A stretch of 64,000 nucleotides of DNA from Butyrivibrio sp. YAB3001 (GTDB lineage Bacteria; Bacillota; Clostridia; Lachnospirales; Lachnospiraceae), in contig NZ_FOKR01000012.1 of the NCBI RefSeq assembly GCF_900112195.1, positions 1 to 64,000 of the forward strand. Direction: 5' to 3'. Of the stretch, positions 1 to 6,332 are shown one piece after another. A program made the position numbers and the translations under genes. Under the pieces are notes generated by a model that did no database searches, was not told the DNA's origin, and saw only the letters and a program-made list of their open reading frames with translations. Positions within the stretch are counted from its first letter, which is position 1. Every line of letters begins with the position of its first letter.

Positions 1-315
1 GCTTAGGCAATCAATGTCCAGAAAAGCCAATTGCTGGGATAACGCCCCTCAGGAAAGCTTCTTTGGTCATATGAAAGATGAGATAGATCTGTCAGAATGC
101 AAAAAATATAGGGAAGTAAAAGCAATCATAGATGATTGGATGGACTACTATAACAATGAAAGATATCAGTGGCAGTTAGCAAAGCTATCTCCGAATGAAT
201 ACTATAAGTACATCACCACAGGAATATATCCTCTTGGAGATGTTTGATATATAGATAAATAATGTGCTGTAATTAGATATGCCTATAGCTTAATTTGTAC
301 TTGACATGGGGTACA
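1..315 (+). mobile_element. IS3-family element, 3' end only
   Basis: The window opens inside an insertion sequence. The end of the transposase frame is followed by about 65 bases of non-coding DNA finishing in ttgacatggggtaca (301-315). Read on the other strand this begins TGTACCCC, the usual kind of IS3/IS150-group terminus. Immediately beyond it, an open frame for a nuclease remnant resumes without its N-terminus, which supports 315 as the element boundary. The left end and orfA lie outside the window, so the target-site duplication cannot be checked. Confidence 0.7.
2..247 (+). CDS. IS3-family transposase (orfB), C-terminal fragment
   Basis: This is the C-terminal part of a DDE integrase-type transposase, which catalyses strand transfer of the element. 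The frame is open from base 2, so the gene starts upstream of the window. The visible residues begin LRQSMSRKANCWDNAP followed by ESFFGHMKDE, the conserved block around the last catalytic glutamate of IS3 OrfB proteins. The YYNNERYQWQLAKLSPNEYY stretch is the usual C-terminal signature. Nothing in the visible part looks broken, but whether the whole element is intact cannot be judged. Confidence 0.88.
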   Translation, partial: LRQSMSRKANCWDNAPQESFFGHMKDEIDLSECKKYREVKAIIDDWMDYYNNERYQWQLAKLSPNEYYKYITTGIYPLGDV

Positions 316-321
316 CTTTAA

Positions 322-681
322 AATATCTTTGAAAGACTGTCAAATGAACTTGATTTCGGAAACTTGTCCGCATTATCTTACGGTGCTATCATAAGATTAA
401 CCTATAGTGTTGCATATAAACTGACTATGAAGCATAAAAACGTTCAACAGAAGGTGGGTGAAATTATGGGCGGAAAAGTGTTGGATTTACCTGAAATCAG
501 GATATATAAAGAGGGCAAAGCTGAAGGAAAAGAAGAAGGGAAAGAAGAAGGGATTAGGCTGTTTATAATAGATAAGTTAGAAGATGGCATTTCGGAAGAA
601 GTGATTATAAAAAAGTTACAAAAAATTTATAGCATGGATGAAAAAGAAGCAGAAGATTATTATAAAAGATATTCGGAATAA
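322..681 (+). pseudogene. Rpn/PD-(D/E)XK nuclease-like gene, 5' part lost
   Basis: An open frame resumes directly after the IS3 end, with a stop codon at 319-321 and no plausible ribosome binding site. It encodes the C-terminal part of a protein of the Rpn-like (recombination-promoting nuclease/putative transposase) type. Visible features are a helical segment, a typical LPEIRIYKEGKAEGKEEG stretch of EGK repeats, and a tail FIIDKLEDGISEEVIIKKLQ. The catalytic PD-(D/E)XK part is absent. The likely cause is the IS3 insertion, which separated or replaced the 5' half. A TTG at 364 could start a shorter product, but nothing supports its translation. The tail resembles that of the gene at 2640. Confidence 0.65.
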
Positions 682-715
682 ATTTCTAATTTACGCTCGG
701 TGCATTGATATGAAC

Positions 716-747
716 CTAGCTACGAAAATAAGCGACCTCGTAGCTAG
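716..747. repeat. Perfect 10-bp inverted repeat (hairpin)
   Basis: ctagctacga (716-725) and tcgtagctag (738-747) are exact reverse complements around a 12-base loop. It lies between the nuclease remnant and the IS110-family transposase, on the transposase's 3' side. There is no T-tract, so it is unlikely to be a simple terminator. It may be flanking sequence or part of the IS110 end. Confidence 0.6.
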
Positions 748-830
748 CAAATTTGATCAGGAAATACTTAAACAGATTTCTTGAAATTATTATAAGCTAT
801 CAAGCGCAAAAAAGACGCATGATATACACG

Positions 831-848
831 CCCCGTCAGAAAACGGGG
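831..848. repeat. GC-rich hairpin 3' of the IS110 transposase
   Basis: ccccgt (831-836) pairs with acgggg (843-848) around the loop cagaaa, just past the stop of the minus-strand transposase. It may act as a terminator-like or end structure of the element. No run of T follows on the minus strand, so the role is uncertain. Confidence 0.45.
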
Positions 849-895
849 TTCGCACATTGACAAATTATGATAATAGCTAACTGACGTTATAGATA

Positions 896-2134
896 TCAAG
901 CTGTGGCTTCTACATGATAGCCACGTTTTTCAAGCTCTTTGCGATAATGGTTTACGAGACGATTCTCTTGGGTGATTCGCCTTGAGGCAAAATTGCTTTC
1001 ATCATACATTGTGCCTTTCTTTAACATTGTATAGATAATAACCAGCAGTTTTCTGGCTAAAGCAATAATCGCTTTCTTGGCACCTTTTTTCTGTTTAAGT
1101 CTCCAATACCAACCAGAAAGATAAGTATTGCGTTTGCCAGCAATTACCCAGGAGATTTCGCAAAGCATGGATTTGACATAAGGGTTGCCTTTTGTTGTGT
1201 GGGCATTCTTTCTCTTGCCGGCGCTTTCGTTGTTTCCAGGGCTCAATCCTGCCCATGAACAGATATGCTCTGCAGTTTTGAAGTGAGACATATCCGTTCC
1301 AATCTCTGCTATTATGGCACAAGCTGCAACAGTACTGACACCATAGATACTGCTCAATTGTTCTACATGGGATTTGAAAGGCTCCATGTCTTTCTGAAGA
1401 GCCGATTCTATTTCTGCAAGATGCTTGTTAAGCGTTTCATAGTGTTCCATAAGCGTCTTCAAGAAAGACCTCTGATGCTCGGACAAGGTACCGTTAACTG
1501 ACATTAGGATTTCATCCAAACGGTGTCTCGTCTGGGTTTTAAGACATATATCCATCTCTTTGCGCGTAATACTACCATGTTCCATAAGATGATGGATTAT
1601 GTTTCTTCCGGAGGCACCAAAGATGTTTGAAAGAAACGAGGATAGCCTGAAGCCAGATGCCTGAAGGAATTTCTCGATCCTATTCTTTTGGCGGGTGATG
1701 TCTTCAATGATGCTTTTTCTATAACGGTTTAGGTCACGAAATTCCCGGATTTCTTTGTCTGGAATAAAGCTGGCATTAAGAAGACCTGCTCTAAGGAGTG
1801 AAGATATCCATTCTGCATCACGGATATCAGTTTTCTTTCCAGGAACATTCTTCATATGGCGAGGATTCACAACTAACAGATGGATATTGCCATCAAATGC
1901 AGTTTCAAGAGTTTCATATACCGGAATCCAATATATTCCGGTGCATTCCATTGCGACATCGTGGCAATCACATGAAACAATCCATTCTCGCAAAGCTATA
2001 AGATCAGGAATCAGTGTGGAGAATTCTCTGGTTTCGGATAAAGGTGTCGTTCCAATTGGACCAGACAGTACGTTTGCAACAATTTTTTCTTTGTGGACAT
2101 CAAGACCACAAGAACGTTCAAGAATATCATTCAT
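896..2134 (-). CDS. IS110-family transposase (DEDD/RuvC-like)
   Basis: The product is 412 residues and is predicted to excise and integrate the element with a RuvC-like DEDD catalytic core. The N-terminus has the typical SCGLDVHKEKIVANVL strand carrying the first aspartate. Further on, PRHMKNVPGKKTDIRDAEW supplies the conserved K-x-D-x-x-DA motif. The C-terminal half (YGVSTVAACAIIAEIG, then SWAGLSPGNNESAGKRKN) is the Tnp20/HhH-like region with the catalytic serine context. The ATG at 2134 is chosen because a perfect aaggagg site lies just upstream (2138-2146 on the minus strand). The frame is open further upstream to 2227, but without such a site. The gene appears intact. Confidence 0.92.
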   Translation of the reverse strand: MNDILERSCGLDVHKEKIVANVLSGPIGTTPLSETREFSTLIPDLIALREWIVSCDCHDVAMECTGIYWIPVYETLETAFDGNIHLLVVNPRHMKNVPGKKTDIRDAEWISSLLRAGLLNASFIPDKEIREFRDLNRYRKSIIEDITRQKNRIEKFLQASGFRLSSFLSNIFGASGRNIIHHLMEHGSITRKEMDICLKTQTRHRLDEILMSVNGTLSEHQRSFLKTLMEHYETLNKHLAEIESALQKDMEPFKSHVEQLSSIYGVSTVAACAIIAEIGTDMSHFKTAEHICSWAGLSPGNNESAGKRKNAHTTKGNPYVKSMLCEISWVIAGKRNTYLSGWYWRLKQKKGAKKAIIALARKLLVIIYTMLKKGTMYDESNFASRRITQENRLVNHYRKELEKRGYHVEATA

Positions 2135-2149
2135 AACGGCCTCCTTCCT

Positions 2150-2400
2150 ACCAATAATAGTAAATGACAGGAGTCCTGCCCGAGATGATACGAACTTTGC
2201 TACGCGTGCTATCCGAAGATGCAACAATATGCTGTGCTCAAAGGCAGGGCACTCACGTTGAAAATCGGGGTATTAAAATCCACCAAGGTGCGACCAAGTT
2301 CTGTCCTGTCAAATTAATTATCGGCAGAAAGAAAGTAAGCTATTTTCATAATAGGCTGTGAGTGCGATGCAGCCATGGTACGTTGATAATTTCATACTTT
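2150..2400 (-). ncRNA. Candidate bridge-RNA region of the IS110 element
   Basis: IS110-group elements carry a structured guide (bridge) RNA in the non-coding end upstream of the transposase. Here the roughly 250 bases 5' of the transposase contain no gene but have several possible pairings. gcactcac (2249-2256) is complementary to gtgagtgc (2358-2365). ggctg/cagcc (2354-2374) forms an alternative hairpin. A caggagtcctg dyad lies near 2167. The assignment rests on known family biology plus these pairings; the guide loops and the target were not identified. Confidence 0.3.
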
Positions 2401-2627
2401 ACATCGGAAAAAGAAAATGTTATATTTAACAGGCATTATTCGTATGCATTTGAGGTATCTTGGGCAAATCGTCCGTGACTCCCATAATGATTTAGATGTT
2501 TAGAATATAACGATTTTCATTTTCGCTTTCTTATTAAGTCAAATGTTTATTCAATTCTTTCATGTTACATTATTACATTTACCTCAATCATATGAATGTT
2601 TGCAGATAATAGGCAAAATCAATATAA
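2401..2627. other. Non-coding AT-rich stretch
   Basis: Between the IS110 5' flank and the ribosome binding site of the next gene there is AT-rich DNA without a convincing gene. Together with the candidate bridge-RNA region this makes about 500 bases with no protein gene. I could not place a promoter with confidence. Confidence 0.4.
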
Positions 2628-2639
2628 TGGAGGTAGAAG

Positions 2640-3587
2640 TTGGAAGAAGAATTACAGAAATATGAACAAGAAAGAAAGGACTGGCATTCCGGATTTGCAG
2701 GTGGTTTGGAGCTTAGTTTCAGGCGATTTAAAAGAATGCTTAATTTCGAGAGGGAGCATTCATTATCCAAAGAACCACTTCGAATTGATTTTCTGATCAT
2801 TAAAAAGATTGATGATTGTCCCATTAATAATGCTGTAGGAAGAATATTTCGAAAGTATAATATAGTTGAATACAAAAATCCCTATGATGAACTGGATATT
2901 GATGTAGTATGGAAAGCAATAGGGTATGCTGGGCTATATAAAAGCTTTGGGAAAAAAGTAGATGAGATTCCGATTTCGGAAATATCAATTTCAATCTTTA
3001 GAAGTAGTAAGCCAGTTAAATTGCTGCAGAAATTAAAATCAGAAGGAAATATTATTGAAGAATCATACTCAGGCGTATATTACGTCAGTGGATTGAGCAT
3101 AATACCATTACAGATAATAGTGACTTCAGAATTAGATGAACAAGATTTTATTGCAATTAAGATACTGAGAGAAAATGCTGATTTCAAAGATGCAGAAAGA
3201 TTTATAAAAGAGATTAAGTATTACGAGGATCAGGATGACAAAGAAAATGCGAATGCTGTGTTACATTTGTTTAGAATGGCGAATAAGACATTGATTGATG
3301 AAATGAGAGGTGAGAATGATATGGTATATGAAGCATTTAGAGATGTATATGAAGAGCTTATCACTGAGGCAAAGGCAGAAGGAGAAGCTAAAGGAGAGGC
3401 TAGTGGAGAAGCCAAGGGAGAAAAACGACAAAGAGAAACAGACCTCAAAATTTTCATAGAAGATAAAATCGAAGATGGCGTTCCAACTGAAAAAATCGCT
3501 GCAAAGCTCGTTAAGCTCTATGGATTTACGGAGACTGTTGCAAAGGAATATGTTGAGAAGTATACACCTGTTTCTGCTGAAAAGTAA
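2640..3587 (+). CDS. PD-(D/E)XK nuclease-like protein with EGEAKGEA repeat tail
   Basis: The product is about 315 residues of a family common in Lachnospiraceae and of unknown role. The N-terminal half contains FEREHSLSKEPLRIDFLIIKK and then YNIVEYKNPYDELDIDVVWKAIGYAGLYK. These resemble the D...ExK core and following helix of PD-(D/E)XK nucleases, with E-YK in the second motif. The C-terminus has a charged Ala-Glu-Gly-Lys repeat (residues about 240-262) and a tail FIEDKIEDGVPTEKIAAKL like that of the remnant at 322-681. The start is a TTG preceded at 6 bases by ggagg (2629-2633). It stands alone and ends at a strong terminator. Confidence 0.7.
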   Translation: MEEELQKYEQERKDWHSGFAGGLELSFRRFKRMLNFEREHSLSKEPLRIDFLIIKKIDDCPINNAVGRIFRKYNIVEYKNPYDELDIDVVWKAIGYAGLYKSFGKKVDEIPISEISISIFRSSKPVKLLQKLKSEGNIIEESYSGVYYVSGLSIIPLQIIVTSELDEQDFIAIKILRENADFKDAERFIKEIKYYEDQDDKENANAVLHLFRMANKTLIDEMRGENDMVYEAFRDVYEELITEAKAEGEAKGEASGEAKGEKRQRETDLKIFIEDKIEDGVPTEKIAAKLVKLYGFTETVAKEYVEKYTPVSAEK

Positions 3588-3636
3588 CGTATAAAGATTA
3601 AACAGAACAACATTATAATAATAAGATAATTAAATT

Positions 3637-3682
3637 CCCGATGTGAAGTATAGAACGTACTTTATGTCGGGATTTTTGTTTT
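3637..3682 (+). terminator. Rho-independent terminator
   Basis: cccga (3637-3641) pairs with tcggg (3667-3671), and the stem continues inward through G-U and A-U pairs to aagta/tactt. It is followed by atttttgtttt. It ends the transcript of the nuclease-like gene and separates it from the polymer cluster. Confidence 0.85.
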
Positions 3683-3728
3683 CCACAGTGGTGACAGTCA
3701 CCAATGTCTATAAAATGCAGGTGAGAAA

Positions 3729-5042
3729 ATGATAAAAGTTTCTGTAATTATGCCATGTTATAATGTGGTTCTTTATTTTAAAGAATGCATAGAGAGTGTT
3801 TTGAACCAGAAGGACTTTGAAGAGTTGGAAGTGATCATCGTTGACGCAGGATCTTCCGATGGAACATATGAAATAGCATCATATTATGCGGATAAACATA
3901 CGAATGTTAGGCTGATAAGTTCTGATAAGAAAAGTTATGGCTATCAGGTAAATCTTGGAATTAAAGAGGCCAAGGGAGAGTATGTTGCTGTTTTGGAAAC
4001 TGATGATTACATAAAAGAAGATATGTACATCAGTTTATACAATTTGGCTAAAGAAAATGATGTTGAATATGTAAAAGCGGATTTTGATGTTTTTTACCAA
4101 TGTAGAAATGGTAAAAGAATAATATGGAATAATACCTTGAATAAGCAGTATGAAAATATAAATGGTCATGTAATAGATCCTTCTAAGAATGCATTTTTAT
4201 ATAATACTGACACAACGATATGGAGAGGAATTTACTTACGTGAATTTCTTATTCAAAATGGCGTATTTTTAAATGAAACATCAGGAGCTGCATTTCAGGA
4301 TATAGGTTTTGGATTATTATTACATGCTAAAGCAAGGCGCGCGCTTTATGTACAGGATTCTTTTTACAGGTATAGAATAGGAAGAGAAGGTTCTTCGATA
4401 AATTCCGGAAAAGGACTAATTTATGGGCAGCAGGAATTCGGCTGGATTTTGAGTCGCGAGGATTTGGATGAGTTTTATTTGCCGGGTGTTTATGAAGCGC
4501 TCTTTTTAACATTTGCATATGAGTTTTCTCGGATGGATAATAGAGAGTGTATGAATGATGACAAAACTCATGACTGTATAATGTGGTTTATTAAGCAGAT
4601 AGAGTATGGCTTTGATAATAATCTTATAAGTGACGAATTCTTGGCAAATGATGGTTTACAAGATAAGATTAATCTATATGAAAGAATAAGGGAAAATCCA
4701 GAAAAAGAGCTGAAAAGACAGATTGATGCTAAAACCAAAAGAATGTCAAATTTGACTGAGATGAATAAGCATTTTGGGAATCATATTGTTTTTGGCGCAG
4801 GAATATATGGCAAGAATGCATTGATGGCGCTTGATTCTATTGGAATAAATGTTGATCTGTTTTTTGATAATAATGCCCATGAAGGAGAGAAAATAGCAGG
4901 CATTGATGTTGTGGTTCCGGATGTGGAGCATATTAATGAGGATGTAGCTATTTTAATAGCTTGCAAAAATTACAAGGAAGAAATGATGCAGCAGATGAAA
5001 GAAATGGGAGTGAGAGACAATAACATTTTTTCCTTCAACTGA
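3729..5042 (+). CDS. Family 2 glycosyltransferase with C-terminal Rossmann-like module
   Basis: This 437-residue protein is predicted to transfer a sugar from a nucleotide donor to a surface glycan. The N-terminus (VSVIMPCYNVVLYFKECIES, VDAGSSDGTYEIA) and the DxD-type ETDDY near residue 95 are typical of GT-A family 2 enzymes. The last 90 residues form a separate unit beginning IVFGAGIYGKNALMALDSIG and continuing through FFDNN and GIDVVVPD. It is a nucleotide-binding-like Rossmann module that recurs in the proteins at 6333 and 8741. No membrane segment is seen. It is the first gene of the cluster, following a terminator, so it probably has its own promoter. The acceptor is unknown. Confidence 0.85.
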   Translation: MIKVSVIMPCYNVVLYFKECIESVLNQKDFEELEVIIVDAGSSDGTYEIASYYADKHTNVRLISSDKKSYGYQVNLGIKEAKGEYVAVLETDDYIKEDMYISLYNLAKENDVEYVKADFDVFYQCRNGKRIIWNNTLNKQYENINGHVIDPSKNAFLYNTDTTIWRGIYLREFLIQNGVFLNETSGAAFQDIGFGLLLHAKARRALYVQDSFYRYRIGREGSSINSGKGLIYGQQEFGWILSREDLDEFYLPGVYEALFLTFAYEFSRMDNRECMNDDKTHDCIMWFIKQIEYGFDNNLISDEFLANDGLQDKINLYERIRENPEKELKRQIDAKTKRMSNLTEMNKHFGNHIVFGAGIYGKNALMALDSIGINVDLFFDNNAHEGEKIAGIDVVVPDVEHINEDVAILIACKNYKEEMMQQMKEMGVRDNNIFSFN

Positions 5043-5157
5043 GGAATCATACTTATGATATATGTGTAGTGGTCTGTGAATTGCGTATCTGATATATAGT
5101 TTTGTAATGGTTTCCTGATTCTGAAGAGTAGCGCATATAGCAATGGAGGATTTACCT

Positions 5158-6168
5158 ATGCCAATACTGAACTTTCCAGAGGATTATTTTACAAACGAAA
5201 TACGGTGTGATTTTTATATAACTGCGATGATGAAAAGGTTATGGGCATCGCAGATGGAAATTCTTGCGTGGATTGACGCAAAATGCAACGAGCATGACAT
5301 CAGATATATTGTGTTTAATGGCTCGATGCTGGGGGCAATTAGGCATAAGGGTTTTATTCCATGGGATGATGATATAGATATAGCAATGCTTCGTGAAGAT
5401 TATGTCAAGTTTACGAAGGTTTTAGAAAAAGAATTGCCCCCATATCTAAAAACTAAGTCGCTTATGCCGGGGGCTATTCAGCCAAAAGAAATGATCTTTA
5501 ATATCGGAAATGGGGGTAAACTCGATACAAGCCCTGAATTCTTGGAAAGATTTCATGGATGTCCCTATGCAACAGGAATTGATATTTTTGTTCATGACAA
5601 GATGACTAAAGATCCACAGGAGTTTGCTTATCAGGACAGGCTTATCCGTATGCTGGACAGATTGCTTACACTTAGGTGGAAAGTGGATGATTCTACCATT
5701 ATGGGGGATGAGCTTAATGAATATGGTAAATTGAAGAGGGTTATTGAGCAGGAGCTTGGCTATACATTCACGGATAATGAGGCAGTCTCACTTCAGATTT
5801 TACGACTTATTGATGCAGCGAGCAGCTTGTGTGATGATTGCGATTCTGACAGAGTTGCAGTTATGCAGGACATGCTCTATACAGGCGATAGGGGAATGTG
5901 CGAGAGGCATTTTACAGATCGTATTTATGTTCCGTTTGAAAATGTTATGAGTATTCCTGTGCCGAAGGATTATGACGAAGTCTTAAGAAACTTTTTTGGC
6001 GATTACAATGTGTTTGTCATGGGGGCTGCAGGGCACAATTATCCTATCTATCAGTTCCAGAGAATAGATCTTTATAAGGCATATAAACAGAGAGGGTGGA
6101 AGATCCCGGAAGAATTTCTGGAGTATGATGAAAATGGGCGTCTGGTGCTGGATCCGGCGACGGTTTAG
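5158..6168 (+). CDS. LicD-family phosphotransferase
   Basis: The product is 336 residues. LicD enzymes transfer a phospho-alcohol such as phosphocholine from a CDP donor to a surface glycan. The signature RHKGFIPWDDDIDIAM (about residues 62-77) holds the conserved metal-binding aspartates, preceded by the FNGSMLGAIR strand. The ATG at 5158 is preferred over one at 5143 because ggagg (5145-5149) lies 8 bases before it. It shares N-terminal layout (MPxLNFPEDYFTNE, MMKRLWASQMEIL) with the LicD at 11098, so the two look like paralogues. The transferred group is not known. The cluster context argues for a CDP-alcohol made by the neighbouring cytidylyltransferases. Confidence 0.88.
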   Translation: MPILNFPEDYFTNEIRCDFYITAMMKRLWASQMEILAWIDAKCNEHDIRYIVFNGSMLGAIRHKGFIPWDDDIDIAMLREDYVKFTKVLEKELPPYLKTKSLMPGAIQPKEMIFNIGNGGKLDTSPEFLERFHGCPYATGIDIFVHDKMTKDPQEFAYQDRLIRMLDRLLTLRWKVDDSTIMGDELNEYGKLKRVIEQELGYTFTDNEAVSLQILRLIDAASSLCDDCDSDRVAVMQDMLYTGDRGMCERHFTDRIYVPFENVMSIPVPKDYDEVLRNFFGDYNVFVMGAAGHNYPIYQFQRIDLYKAYKQRGWKIPEEFLEYDENGRLVLDPATV

Positions 6169-6205
6169 TCATGAGTGGAAAATAAACGAAATATAGATTA
6201 AAATT

Positions 6206-6237
6206 AAAGCGTAGGACGTATAGTCTTACGCTTTTTT
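6206..6237 (+). terminator. Rho-independent terminator after licD
   Basis: aaagcgtaggac (6206-6217) pairs with gtcttacgcttt (6223-6234) through 12 base pairs with one G-U, loop gtata, followed by tttttt. It suggests that the genes before and after it form separate or attenuated transcripts. Confidence 0.88.
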
Positions 6238-6267
6238 GCAGCACAAAACCGGAAAGAGAATGATTGC

Positions 6268-6303
6268 ATACAAATTCATTTGCTGTTCATGTATGAAATC
6301 GAA
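6268..6303. repeat. Short copy of an intergenic repeat
   Basis: The stretch atacaaattcatttgc, a short spacer and tgaaatcga match a longer intergenic copy at 32154-32224, where about 35 additional bases sit between the two conserved ends. It lies between a terminator and the next gene start. Confidence 0.5.
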
Positions 6304-6332
6304 TATATGAGAATAGATAACAGGAGACTTGG

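Larger units (their letters stand above)
820..2400 (-). mobile_element. IS110-family insertion element, ends unresolved
   Basis: The element consists of one complete minus-strand DEDD transposase with a short 3' flank and a longer non-coding 5' flank. IS110-family members generally lack clear terminal inverted repeats and do not make long target duplications, so the boundaries given are approximate. They are chosen to include the 831-848 hairpin and the structured 5' flank up to about 2380. The element sits between two nuclease-like genes, in a region with no other housekeeping genes. Confidence 0.5.

Noticed and set aside
1755..2261. Long plus-strand open frame opposite the IS110 transposase
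   Set aside because: It has no ribosome binding site or family resemblance; it is the mirror of a well-supported transposase gene.
3350..3430. CRISPR-like or tandem DNA repeat in the nuclease-like gene
   Set aside because: The repetition is a coding Ala-Glu-Gly-Lys repeat within one gene, without spacers.
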